DNA of 64,000 bases from Deferrisoma camini S3R1. GTDB taxonomy: Bacteria > Desulfobacterota > Deferrisomatia > Deferrisomatales > Deferrisomataceae. Both the position numbers and the translations under genes were made by a program. The stretch is taken from positions 330,824 through 394,823 of the forward strand of contig NZ_JAFN01000001.1 in assembly GCF_000526155.1 (NCBI RefSeq), given 5' to 3'. Positions 26,623 through 36,312 of the stretch are shown piece after piece (position 1 is the first letter of the stretch; each line of letters starts with the position of its first letter). A model generated the notes under the pieces. The model was given only the letters and a program-made list of their open reading frames with translations, was not told the origin of the DNA and did no database searches.

Positions 26623-27708
26623 ATGGGTGAGATCCGTGTGGCCATCGTGGGGGTGGGCAACTGCGCGGCGGCCCTCCTCCAGGGGATCGAGTACTACCGC
26701 CGGAACCCGGCCGAGTCGATGGGGCTCATGCACCCTGTGGTGGGGGGGTACCGGCCGTGGGACATCCGGGTGGTGGCGGCCTTCGACGTGGACGAACGCA
26801 AGGTGGGGCGGCCGGTGGAGCGGGCCATCCTGGCCCCGCCCAACTGCATCCGGCCCATCTGCCCCGACCTGCCGCCGACCGGGGTGACGGTCCAGATGGG
26901 GCCCGTGCTCGACGGGGTGGCCCCCCACATGGCCGACCATCCGGCCGACCGGGCGTTCCGGATCGCCCGGGCCGAGCCCGTGGACGTGGCCCGGGTGCTC
27001 CGGGAGACCGGGGCGGAGATCCTGGTGAACTACCTGCCGGTGGGCAGCGAGGAGGCGGCCCGGCACTACGCCCGGTGCTGCCTCGAGGCCGGGGTGTCGT
27101 TCGTGAACTGCATGCCCGTGTTCATCGTGTCGGACCCCGAGTGGGGGGAGCGGTTCCGGCAGGAGGGCATCCCGTGCGTGGGGGACGACGTCAAGAGCCA
27201 GGTGGGGGCCACGGTGGTCCACCGGGTGCTCGCCCGGCTCATGGCGGAGCGGGGCGCCGTGCTGGAACGCACCTACCAGCTCAACACCGGCGGCAACACG
27301 GACTTCCTGAACATGCTGGAGCGGGACCGGCTCCGGTCGAAGAAGATCTCCAAGACCGAGGCGGTCCAGTCGGTGCTGCCCGAGCCGCTGCCCAGCGAGA
27401 ACATCCACATCGGCCCCTCGGACTACGTGGCCTGGCAGAACGACAACAAGGTGTGCTTCCTGCGGATGGAGGCCCGGGGGTTCGGCGGCGCGCCCATCGA
27501 GATCGAGGCCCGGCTGTCCGTGCAGGACTCCCCCAACTCCGGGGGCGTGGCCGTGGACGCGATCCGGGTGTGCAAAGTGGCCCGGGACCGGGGCGACGCG
27601 GGTCCGCTGCTCGCCATCTCGGCGTACACGATGAAGCACCCCCCCCAGCAGATGCCCGAGCCCGAGGCCCGCGCCCGGATCGAGGCATACCTGGCCCAGG
27701 GCCGGTGA
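26623..27708 (+). CDS. myo-Inositol-1-phosphate synthase
   Basis: 361-residue NAD-dependent isomerase turning glucose-6-phosphate into inositol-3-phosphate. It has an N-terminal Rossmann motif VAIVGVGNCAAALLQG, a NYLPVGSEEA block, and the catalytic core GDDVKSQVGATVVHRVL and LNTGGNTDFLNML. Length and motifs match the actinobacterial/archaeal type. It overlaps the next gene (TGATG), a CDP-alcohol phosphatidyltransferase, so inositol phosphate is probably used for a phosphoinositide-type lipid. Confidence 0.93.
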   Translation: MGEIRVAIVGVGNCAAALLQGIEYYRRNPAESMGLMHPVVGGYRPWDIRVVAAFDVDERKVGRPVERAILAPPNCIRPICPDLPPTGVTVQMGPVLDGVAPHMADHPADRAFRIARAEPVDVARVLRETGAEILVNYLPVGSEEAARHYARCCLEAGVSFVNCMPVFIVSDPEWGERFRQEGIPCVGDDVKSQVGATVVHRVLARLMAERGAVLERTYQLNTGGNTDFLNMLERDRLRSKKISKTEAVQSVLPEPLPSENIHIGPSDYVAWQNDNKVCFLRMEARGFGGAPIEIEARLSVQDSPNSGGVAVDAIRVCKVARDRGDAGPLLAISAYTMKHPPQQMPEPEARARIEAYLAQGR

Positions 27709-28337
27709 TGCTGGCCGGAGGCCCGGCGGAGCGGGCGTTCCGGGGCGTGCTCCAGGCCCTGGTCGTGGGGCCCCTGACGCGTCGGGGCGTGTCCCCGGAC
27801 ACGCTGACCGGGGCCGGGCTGGTCCTGTCGGCCGTGGCTGGGGGGCTCGCCTGGGCCTGGCCCGTGGCGGCCGGGGTCACGGTGTTGGTGGGGGGCGTGA
27901 TGGACGCCCTGGACGGTTCCCTGGCCCGGGCCGCCGGCAAGGCGACCCGGGCCGGCGCATTTCTGGACTCCACCCTGGATCGATACGGCGAGTTCCTGGT
28001 GCTTGCGGGTCTGTGGCTGCGCGCCTCGGCCACGGATCACCCCCTGGCGGCCGGCGCGTTCGCCCTGGCCGCGGTCCAGGGGGCGCTGATGGTCAGCTAT
28101 GCCCGGGCCCGGGCCGAGGGGCTGGGGCATCCGCTGCGGGGGGGATGGTTCGAGCGGCCGGAGCGGGTGCTCCTGATGGCCCTGGGGCTCCTGGCGAGCC
28201 CGTGGGAGGGGGCGTTGGGGCTGGGGCGGGGCGGGGCGGCCCTGGCCACCCTGGCCGTGCTGGCCGCGGGGGCCAACGCCACGGCCCTGGACCGGATCCG
28301 GCGGGGCCGCCGGGCCCTGCGGGCGGGGGAGGGGTAG
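27708..28337 (+). CDS. CDP-alcohol phosphatidyltransferase, probable phosphatidylinositol-phosphate synthase
   Basis: 209-residue membrane enzyme with the complete family motif D66-x2-D69-G70-x2-A73-R74-x8-G83-x3-D87-x3-D91 (VMDALDGSLAR ... GAFLDSTLDR), which binds two metals and CDP-diacylglycerol, plus several hydrophobic helices. Coupling to inositol-phosphate synthase suggests CDP-DAG plus inositol-1-phosphate as substrates, giving phosphatidylinositol phosphate as in mycobacteria. Phosphatidylglycerol- or serine-type substrates are not excluded by the motif alone. Confidence 0.88.
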   Translation: MLAGGPAERAFRGVLQALVVGPLTRRGVSPDTLTGAGLVLSAVAGGLAWAWPVAAGVTVLVGGVMDALDGSLARAAGKATRAGAFLDSTLDRYGEFLVLAGLWLRASATDHPLAAGAFALAAVQGALMVSYARARAEGLGHPLRGGWFERPERVLLMALGLLASPWEGALGLGRGGAALATLAVLAAGANATALDRIRRGRRALRAGEG

Positions 28338-28338
28338 C

Positions 28339-29145
28339 GTGGAGTTCTGCGCCCTCGCCAGCGGCAGCCGTGGCAACGCGGTGTACGTGGGGGCCGGCGG
28401 CCGGGGCGTGCTGGTGGACGCCGGCCTCCCGGGCCGGGAGATCGAGCGGCGCCTCGCCGCGGCCGGCCTGGAGGACCGGCGGATCGAGGCCGTGGTGGTC
28501 ACCCACGAGCACCGGGATCACCTGGCGGGGGTGGGGGTGTGGTGCCGCCGGTTCCGGGTGCCCGCCTGGATGACCCCGGCCTGCCGAGAGGCTGCGGAGG
28601 CGGTGCTCGGGCCGGGGGCCCTGCGGGGGGTGGAGGTCCGGGAGTTCGCCCCGGGCGAGTCGTTCGAGGTGGCGGGGCTGGAGGTGCTGGCCGTGCCGGG
28701 GTGCCACGACGCGGCCGACCCCGTGGCCCTGCGGGTCTCGGACGGCGCCTCGGCCCTGGGGCTCGCCACGGACCTGGGGTTCGTGCCCCAGGCGGTGCGC
28801 CACGCCCTGGAGGGGTGCGACGGCCTGTACCTGGAGTCGAACCACGACGAGGAGCGGCTGTTCAACGGCCCCTACCCGTGGTTCCTGAAGCAGCGCATCC
28901 GGTCGCGCCACGGCCACCTGAGCAACGGCGACTGCGCCCGCCTGGTGGACGAGGTGCTCCACCCCGGCCTGCGGGCCGTGGTGCTGGGCCACCTGTCCGA
29001 GACGAACAACGAACCGCACCTGGCCTACGGATGCACCCGCGAGGTGCTGGCCACCCGCGGGGCCCGGGACGACGTGCTGCTGCTGGTGGCCCGCCAGGAC
29101 CGCCCCGGCCGGGTGGTGGACCTCGGCCGGCGGGGAAGAGGCTAG
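28339..29145 (+). CDS. MBL-fold metallohydrolase (WalJ/YycJ family)
   Basis: 268-residue metallo-beta-lactamase-fold protein with metal ligands THEHRDHLAG, GCHDAADP and the C-terminal GHLSETNNEP motif typical of the WalJ/YycJ subgroup, proposed to act on nucleic acid 5' ends. GTG start one base after the phosphatidyltransferase stop. The TAG stop (29143-29145) is the first unit of a TAGAGAC heptamer array. Confidence 0.9.
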   Translation: MEFCALASGSRGNAVYVGAGGRGVLVDAGLPGREIERRLAAAGLEDRRIEAVVVTHEHRDHLAGVGVWCRRFRVPAWMTPACREAAEAVLGPGALRGVEVREFAPGESFEVAGLEVLAVPGCHDAADPVALRVSDGASALGLATDLGFVPQAVRHALEGCDGLYLESNHDEERLFNGPYPWFLKQRIRSRHGHLSNGDCARLVDEVLHPGLRAVVLGHLSETNNEPHLAYGCTREVLATRGARDDVLLLVARQDRPGRVVDLGRRGRG

Positions 29146-29170
29146 AGACTAGAGACTAGAAACTAGAAAC
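29143..29170 (+). repeat. TAGAGAC heptamer array
   Basis: Four tandem heptamers (TAGAGAC twice, TAGAAAC twice) beginning exactly at the TAG stop of the upstream gene. Sister arrays are at 36254-36281 (same sense, again starting at a stop codon) and 33755-33790 (inverse). Confidence 0.85.
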
Positions 29171-29185
29171 TGGGGTTTTGGGGGC

Positions 29186-29276
29186 TTGCCTCCCAGCCTC
29201 CTAGCTTTCCAGCGGGCCGAAGGCCCCAGACCGACGACCGTAGACCGACGACCGTGGACCGTAGACCGTAGACCGG
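29186..29276 (+). repeat. Octamer repeats, GGGCCGAAGGCCC hairpin and the longest CGACCGT heptamer array
   Basis: CCTCCCAGCCTCCTAGC octamers (29188-29206), hairpin 29214-29226, then about seven heptamers alternating AGACCGA, CGACCGT, GGACCGT and AGACCGT up to the purB leader. The array ends about ten bases before the start codon, with only GGAG as ribosome-binding site. Confidence 0.85.
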
Positions 29277-29286
29277 AGTTCCCCCC

Positions 29287-30591
<1,305 letters not shown>

Positions 30592-30601
30592 CTTTCCGGG
30601 G

Positions 30602-30635
30602 GGGCCGAAGGCCCCAGACCGACGACCGGAGACCG
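30602..30635 (+). repeat. GGGCCGAAGGCCC hairpin plus CGACCGG heptamers before purL
   Basis: Short version of the module (hairpin 30602-30614, heptamers to 30635). It fills almost the whole purB-purL gap, and purL starts 5 bases after it with no clear Shine-Dalgarno sequence other than repeat bases. Confidence 0.8.
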
Positions 30636-30640
30636 ATTCA

Positions 30641-33637
30641 ATGGCGCATCGAGTGGAGGTGGGGATCCGGCCCGAGTTCCGGGATCCCCGGGGAGAGGGG
30701 GTGGCGCGGGAGGTGCGGGAGTTCCTGCACCTGCCCGTGGAAGAGGTCCGCACCCTGGACGTGTACACCCTGGACCTGGGGCTGGGAGACGACGACCTCG
30801 CCGCCGTGGGCGACGCCCTGGTGGACCCCGTGATCCAGGAGTGGACCCTGGGCGAGCCCTACGGCCCCCGGGGGTTCCCGGGGTTCCACTGGGCCGTGGA
30901 GGTGGGGTTCCTGCCGGGCGTCACCGACAACGTGGGCCGCACGGCCAAGGAGGCGGTGGAGATGCGCCTCGGCCGCGGGTTCTCCCACGACCGTCAGGTG
31001 TACACCGCGGTCCAGTACCTGATCCGGGGCGAGGCGCTGACCCGCGACCAGGTGGAGCGGCTGGCCCGCGATCTCCTGGCCAACGAGCTGATCCACCGGT
31101 GGCGGGTGCTCTCGGCGGCGGAGTTCGCACGGGCCGGCGGGTTCCCCGCCGAGGTGCCGCGGGTGCGGGGCGGCGGCGGGGGCCGGGTCGGGGCCGTGGA
31201 TCTGGAGATCCCGGACGAGGCGCTGCTGGCCCTGTCCCGGCAGCGGCTGCTGGCCCTGTCCCTGGACGAGATGCGGGCGATCCGCGACCACTACCGCGAC
31301 CCGGCGGTCCGCCGCCTCCGGAAGGACCTGGGGTTGCCGGCCGGGCCCACCGACGTGGAGCTGGAGTGTTTGGCCCAGACCTGGTCGGAGCACTGCAAGC
31401 ACAAGATCTTCAACGCCACCATCGAGTACCACGACGAGACCGGCACCCGCCGGACCATCCGGAGCCTGTTCAAGACCTACATCGTGGGGGCCACGGAGCG
31501 GGTGCGCCGGGGCAAGGGGGACCGGGACTTCTGCCTGTCGGTGTTCAAGGACAACGCCGGGGTGATCGCGTTCAACCAGGACTGGAGCCTGTGCTTCAAG
31601 GTGGAGACCCACAACTCGCCCTCGGCCCTCGATCCTTACGGCGGGGCGCTCACCGGCATCGTGGGGGTGAACCGTGACCCCATGGGCACCGGCATGGGGG
31701 CCCGGCTCATCTTCAACGTGGACACCTTCTGTTTCGCCGACCCGTTCCTCGAGGGCGAGCTGCCCCCTCGGCTCCTGCACCCCCGGCGCATTTACGAGGG
31801 CGTGGTGCGAGGGGTGGAGCACGGCGGCAACAAGAGCGGGATCCCCACCGTAAACGGGTGCGTGGTGTTCGACGACCGGTACCTGGGCAAGCCCCTGGTG
31901 TACTGCGGCACCGCCGGCCTGATCCCCCGGGAGGTGGCCGGCCGGCCCGGCCACGAGAAGGCCGCCCGGCCGGGGGACCGCATCGTGATGGTGGGGGGCC
32001 GCATCGGCAAGGACGGCATCCACGGCGCCACGTTCTCGTCCGAGGAGCTCCACGAGGGGAGCCCGGCCACCGCCGTGCAGCTAGGCGACCCGATCACCCA
32101 GAAGCGGCTCTACGACTTCCTGCAGATCGCCCGAGACCGGGGCCTGTACAGCTCGATCACCGACAACGGGGCCGGGGGGCTGTCCTCCAGCGTGGGGGAG
32201 ATGGCCGAGCAGTCGGGCGGCGCCCGACTGGACCTGGGGCGGGCCCCCCTGAAGTACCCCGGCCTGGACCCCTGGGAGATCCTGGTGTCCGAGTCCCAGG
32301 AACGGATGACCCTGGCCGTGCCCCCCGAGAACGTGGAGGCGTTCCTGGGCCTGGCCCGGGAGATGCGGGTGGAGGCCACGGACCTGGGGGAGTTCACCGA
32401 CGAGGGCGCGTTCCACGTGCTCCACGACGGCCGCACCGTGGCGTACCTGCCCCTCGGGTTCCTGCACGAAGGCCTGCCCGAGATGCGGCTTCGGGCCCGC
32501 TGGGAGAAGCCGGTGCACCCCGAGCCCACGTTCCCTTGCCCCGGCGACCTGACCGACGAGCTCACGGGGTTGCTGGGTCGGCTGAACGTCTGCTCCAAGG
32601 AGTCGATCGTCCGCAAGTACGACCACGAGGTCCAGGGCGGCAGCGTGGTGAAGCCGTTCGTGGGGGTGGTGAACGACGGCCCTTCGGACGCCGCCGTCGT
32701 CCGTCCGGTGCTCGAGAGCTTCGAGGGGGTGGTCACGGCCAACGGGATCGTGCCCCGGTACAGCGACATCGACACCTACGCCATGGCCGCGGCCGCGGTG
32801 GACGAGGCCGTGCGAAACGCCTTGTGCGTGGGGGCGAGCCTGGACCACCTGGCGGCGCTGGACAACTTCTGCTGGTGCGACCCGGTGGCGAGCGAGAAGA
32901 ACCCCGACGGGGAGTACAAGCTGGCCCAGCTGGTCCGGGCCAACGAGGCCCTGTACGACCTCACGGTGGCCTACGGCATCCCGCTCATCTCGGGCAAGGA
33001 CTCCATGAAGAACGACTACGTGCACGGGGACCTCAAGATCTCCATCCCCCCGACCCTGCTCGTGAGCGTGATCGGCCGAATCGAGGACGTGCGCCGCTGC
33101 GTCACCATGGACGCCAAGCGGCCCGGCGACCGGGTGTACGTGCTGGGGATCACCCGGCCTGAGCTGGGGGGGTCGGAGTACTGGGCCGCCCACGGCTTCG
33201 TGGGGAACCGGGTGCCCCGGGTCCGGCCCGAGGAGACCCTGCCCCTGTACCGAGGCCTGGAGAACGCCATCCGCCGGGGCTGGGTGGCGTCGTGCCACGA
33301 CTGCTCGGACGGCGGGCTGGCCGTGGCCCTGGCGGAGACGGCGTTCTCCGGGGGGCTCGGGATCGAGGCCGACCTGTCCGGCGTGCCCATGGACCGGGTG
33401 GAGCGGGACGACGAGCTGCTGTTCAGCGAGTCGCCCGGCCGGTTTGTGGTTACGGTGCGGCCCGAGCACGCCGGGGCGTTCGAGGAGGCGCTGGCCGGCA
33501 CCGCGTTCGCTCCGGTGGGCACGGTGACGGCCGACCCGGTGCTGGTGCTGCGTGGGATCGACGGCCGGCCGGTGGTGAACGCCCGGATCGACGAGCTCAA
33601 GCGGGCCTGGCAGGCCCCCCTGGCCGCCCTGGGATGA
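30641..33637 (+). CDS. purL: Phosphoribosylformylglycinamidine synthase, PurS-PurL fusion
   Basis: 998-residue ATP-dependent FGAM synthase lacking the glutaminase domain. Residues 1 to about 80 look like PurS (VEVGIRPEFRDPRGEGVAREV), and a second PurS-like segment (VEVGFLPGVTDNVGRTAKEAV) follows. Then comes a linker and the duplicated AIR-synthase-like catalytic halves (TWSEHCKHKIFNA, FKVETHNSPSALDPYGGA, GISGK-type LISGKDSMKND). Glutaminase activity must come from the separate PurQ 200 bases downstream. This is intermediate between the small PurS/PurL/PurQ system and the one-chain enterobacterial enzyme. Confidence 0.96.
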   Translation: MAHRVEVGIRPEFRDPRGEGVAREVREFLHLPVEEVRTLDVYTLDLGLGDDDLAAVGDALVDPVIQEWTLGEPYGPRGFPGFHWAVEVGFLPGVTDNVGRTAKEAVEMRLGRGFSHDRQVYTAVQYLIRGEALTRDQVERLARDLLANELIHRWRVLSAAEFARAGGFPAEVPRVRGGGGGRVGAVDLEIPDEALLALSRQRLLALSLDEMRAIRDHYRDPAVRRLRKDLGLPAGPTDVELECLAQTWSEHCKHKIFNATIEYHDETGTRRTIRSLFKTYIVGATERVRRGKGDRDFCLSVFKDNAGVIAFNQDWSLCFKVETHNSPSALDPYGGALTGIVGVNRDPMGTGMGARLIFNVDTFCFADPFLEGELPPRLLHPRRIYEGVVRGVEHGGNKSGIPTVNGCVVFDDRYLGKPLVYCGTAGLIPREVAGRPGHEKAARPGDRIVMVGGRIGKDGIHGATFSSEELHEGSPATAVQLGDPITQKRLYDFLQIARDRGLYSSITDNGAGGLSSSVGEMAEQSGGARLDLGRAPLKYPGLDPWEILVSESQERMTLAVPPENVEAFLGLAREMRVEATDLGEFTDEGAFHVLHDGRTVAYLPLGFLHEGLPEMRLRARWEKPVHPEPTFPCPGDLTDELTGLLGRLNVCSKESIVRKYDHEVQGGSVVKPFVGVVNDGPSDAAVVRPVLESFEGVVTANGIVPRYSDIDTYAMAAAAVDEAVRNALCVGASLDHLAALDNFCWCDPVASEKNPDGEYKLAQLVRANEALYDLTVAYGIPLISGKDSMKNDYVHGDLKISIPPTLLVSVIGRIEDVRRCVTMDAKRPGDRVYVLGITRPELGGSEYWAAHGFVGNRVPRVRPEETLPLYRGLENAIRRGWVASCHDCSDGGLAVALAETAFSGGLGIEADLSGVPMDRVERDDELLFSESPGRFVVTVRPEHAGAFEEALAGTAFAPVGTVTADPVLVLRGIDGRPVVNARIDELKRAWQAPLAALG

Positions 33638-33647
33638 CTTCCGCTTG

Positions 33648-33790
33648 AAGGCTAGGAGGCTAGGAGGCTAGGAGGCTTGAAAACCTCCCGGATTCCCATA
33701 CGTTCTAGGAATCACCGGGCCTCTTTGCCTCCACCCCACGGTCCGGGGGGTATGGTCTAGTCTCTAGTTTCTAGTCTCTAGTCTCTAGAC
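33648..33790. repeat. purL-purQ gap filled by three repeat families
   Basis: AGGCTAGG octamers in tandem (33648-33679), an inverse copy of the ~65-bp companion module (about 33671-33738, GAGGCTTGAAAACCTCC to CCTCTTTGCCTCC), then GTCTCTA heptamers (33755-33790). No gene is present. Confidence 0.75.
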
Positions 33791-33837
33791 GGCCCCGCAG
33801 GGGCCCGACGATGCTTCCCTCCCCGAGGTTTGACGCG

Positions 33838-34650
33838 ATGCCCAAGGTGAAGGCCCTGGTGCTGACCGGAAACGGCACCAACTGCGAACGCGAGATGGCC
33901 CATGCGTGCCGGCTGGCCGGTGCCGAGGCCACCGTGGTGCACACGGCCGAGGTGTTCGCCGGCCGGGTGCGGCTGGCGGACTACGACTTCCTGAACCTCC
34001 CCGGCGGGTTCCTGGACGGCGACGACCTGGGCGCGGCCAAGGCCGGGGCGGTTCGGTTCCGGTACGGCCGGGTGCGGGACAACGGGACCCACCGGTTCTT
34101 CGACGACCTCATGGCCTTCGTGGCGGCCGGCAAGCTGGTGCTGGGCGTGTGCAACGGGTTCCAGCTCCTGGTGAAGCTCGGTCTCCTTCCGGCCTTGGGC
34201 GAGAGGTACGGCGAGCCCACCGCGAGCCTCACCCACAACGATTCGGGTCGGTTCGAGGACCGGTGGGTCTACCTGCGGGTCGATCCGGCGACCCCGTGCG
34301 TGTTCACCCGGGGCCTGGACAGGCTGTACTACCCGGTGCGCCACGGCGAGGGAAAGTTCGTGACCGGATCGCCCCGGGTCCTGGCCGAGATGGAGTCGGC
34401 AGGGCTCGTGGCGCTCCGGTACACCGACCCCCAGGGCAATCCCACCCAGGCCTACCCCTGGAACCCCAACGGCAGCCCCGCCGCCGTGGCCGGGGTGTGC
34501 GACCCGACCGGCCGGGTGTTCGGGCTGATGCCCCACCCCGAGGCGTTCCTCCACCGGACCAACCACCCCCGGTGGACCCGGGAGGACCTGCCCGAGGAGG
34601 GCCAGGGCCTGGCGCTGTTCCGCAACGCCGTGGAGTACTTGAGAGGCTAG
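33838..34650 (+). CDS. purQ: Phosphoribosylformylglycinamidine synthase, glutaminase subunit
   Basis: 270-residue class I glutamine amidotransferase that supplies ammonia to PurL. The nucleophile elbow is GVCNGFQ with Cys105; the His/Glu pair is in GLMPHPEAF. The start MPKVKALVLTGNGTNCE fits the family; an upstream ATG at 33811 would add nine residues of poor conservation. The TAG stop lies in GGCTAGAGTC, again repeat-like. Confidence 0.95.
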   Translation: MPKVKALVLTGNGTNCEREMAHACRLAGAEATVVHTAEVFAGRVRLADYDFLNLPGGFLDGDDLGAAKAGAVRFRYGRVRDNGTHRFFDDLMAFVAAGKLVLGVCNGFQLLVKLGLLPALGERYGEPTASLTHNDSGRFEDRWVYLRVDPATPCVFTRGLDRLYYPVRHGEGKFVTGSPRVLAEMESAGLVALRYTDPQGNPTQAYPWNPNGSPAAVAGVCDPTGRVFGLMPHPEAFLHRTNHPRWTREDLPEEGQGLALFRNAVEYLRG

Positions 34651-34689
34651 AGTCGTGTTCCGGAAATTTCGCGGTTATCCCAGCAGGGG

Positions 34690-34846
34690 GTGGGGCTGGG
34701 GGCCCCTCCTTCGCTGAACGGCCTCGCAGGTGCCGCCTCGGCGCGGTCCGCTGCGGCGCGTGAGGGCACGCGCCGCAGCCGCACCGCTCGCGCCGGGCGG
34801 CCCTAGCTGCTCGGCCGTCGCGCTTCGTCGGAGCCCCCAGCCCCAC
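34690..34846. repeat. 157-bp imperfect palindrome upstream of purF
   Basis: Outer arms GTGGGGCTGGGGGC (34690-34703 and complement 34833-34846) and a perfect inner 13-bp stem GCTGCGGCGCGTG (34750-34762) with its complement (34767-34779) around a 4-base loop. The sequence between also pairs largely arm to arm, so the whole can extrude or fold into one long hairpin. It lies between purQ and purF and has no coding content. It could be an attenuator, an RNA-processing site or a repeat of its own family. Confidence 0.75.
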
Positions 34847-34882
34847 CCAACAACCAACAACCGAGGACCAACGACCGATCCC

Positions 34883-36256
34883 ATGGACAAACACTGGCAC
34901 GACCACTGCGGGGTGTTCGGCATCTACAACCACCCCGAGGCTGCGAACCTCACCTACCTGGGGCTCCACGCCCTCCAGCACCGGGGCCAGGAGAGCGCCG
35001 GCATCGCCGTGGCCGAGGGCGACGGCATGCGGTTCCACCTGGGCATGGGGCTGGTGCACGATATCTTCGACGAGCCCACCCTCGAACGGCTCCGGGGCGT
35101 GCACGCCATCGGGCATGTGCGCTACTCCACCGCCGGGTCGAGCGAGCTCAAGAACGCCCAGCCGTTCGTGGTGGAAACGGTCCACGGCTCGATCGCGTTC
35201 GCCCACAACGGCAACCTGGTCAACGCCGAGGCCCTCAGGCTCCGGCTGGAGGAGGAGGGCAGCATCTTCCGGGGCAGCTCCGACACGGAGGTGATCGCCC
35301 ACCTCTACGCCCGCAGTCGCAAGGAGAAGCTGGTGGACCGGCTGGTGGACGCCCTGGGCCAGGTGGAAGGGGCGTACAGCCTGCTCGTGCTGATCGAGAA
35401 GCGGCTCATCGCGGTGCGCGACCCCCACGGGTTCCGGCCGCTGATCCTGGGCAAGGTCAAGGACTCGTACGTGGTGGCTTCGGAGACCTGCGCCCTGGAC
35501 CTGATCGGCGGCGAGTACCTGCGCGAGGTGGAGCCGGGGGAGCTGGTGATGATCAGCGCCAAGGGTCTGGAGAGCCTCCGGCCGTTCGACCCCGTGCCGC
35601 CCCGGCGGTGCGTGTTCGAGCACATCTACTTCGCCCGGCCCGACTCGGTGGTGTTCGGCCAGTCGGTCTACCGGGTGCGTACCGCCCTGGGCCGGGAGCT
35701 GGCCCGGGAGCACCCGGTGGAGGCGGACGTGGTGATCCCGGTGCCCGACTCGGGCATCGTGGCCGCCCTGGGCTACAGCGAGGCCTCGGGGATCCCGTTC
35801 GGCATGGGGCTGATCCGGAACCACTACGTGGGCCGGACCTTCATCGAGCCGGAGCAGTCGATCCGGCACTTCGGGGTGCGTCTCAAGCTCAATGCGGTGC
35901 GGGGCGTGCTCCAGGGCAAGCGGGTGGTGGTGGTGGACGACTCGATCGTGCGGGGCACCACGAGCCAGAAGATCGTGAAGATGATCCGGGAGGCTGGTGC
36001 CCGGGAGGTGCACATGCGGATCTCCTCGCCGCCCACCACCTACCCCTGCTACTTCGGCATCGACACGCCCACCCGCACCGAGCTCATCGCGGCCAACCAC
36101 ACGGTGGACGAGATCAACCGGTTCCTGACCTCGGACTCCCTGGGGTACCTGAGCCACGAGGGGCTGCGGCGGGCCACCAAAGGAGACGGGTACGAGTTCT
36201 GCGACGCCTGCTTCACCGGCGCCTACCCGGTGGGCAGTTGCTGCGACGAATGCTAG
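34883..36256 (+). CDS. purF: Amidophosphoribosyltransferase
   Basis: First committed enzyme of purine synthesis (PRPP plus glutamine to phosphoribosylamine). The 457-residue precursor has an 8-residue propeptide before the Ntn nucleophile Cys9 ([11 protein letters not shown]), the PRPP loop [13 protein letters not shown] and the cysteines [15 protein letters not shown] and FCDAC, which match the Bacillus-type enzyme with a 4Fe-4S cluster. That suggests oxygen-sensitive turnover. It is preceded by AACCAACAAC-type heptamers, and its TAG stop starts a TAGAAAC/TAGAGAC array. Confidence 0.97.
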   Translation: MDKHWHDHCGVFGIYNHPEAANLTYLGLHALQHRGQESAGIAVAEGDGMRFHLGMGLVHDIFDEPTLERLRGVHAIGHVRYSTAGSSELKNAQPFVVETVHGSIAFAHNGNLVNAEALRLRLEEEGSIFRGSSDTEVIAHLYARSRKEKLVDRLVDALGQVEGAYSLLVLIEKRLIAVRDPHGFRPLILGKVKDSYVVASETCALDLIGGEYLREVEPGELVMISAKGLESLRPFDPVPPRRCVFEHIYFARPDSVVFGQSVYRVRTALGRELAREHPVEADVVIPVPDSGIVAALGYSEASGIPFGMGLIRNHYVGRTFIEPEQSIRHFGVRLKLNAVRGVLQGKRVVVVDDSIVRGTTSQKIVKMIREAGAREVHMRISSPPTTYPCYFGIDTPTRTELIAANHTVDEINRFLTSDSLGYLSHEGLRRATKGDGYEFCDACFTGAYPVGSCCDEC

Positions 36257-36281
36257 AAACTGAAGACTAGAGACTAGAGAC
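36254..36281 (+). repeat. TAGAAAC/TAGAGAC heptamer array overlapping the purF stop
   Basis: Heptamers TAGAAAC, TGAAGAC, TAGAGAC, TAGAGAC. The first triplet is the purF stop codon. Confidence 0.85.
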
Positions 36282-36312
36282 TGGGGCCTCGGCCCAAAGA
36301 AAAGGACCCGGA

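Noticed and set aside
29143..29276. Heptamer and octamer arrays considered as a CRISPR array
   Set aside because: Units are 7-8 bp and contiguous with no unique spacers, and no cas gene is present.
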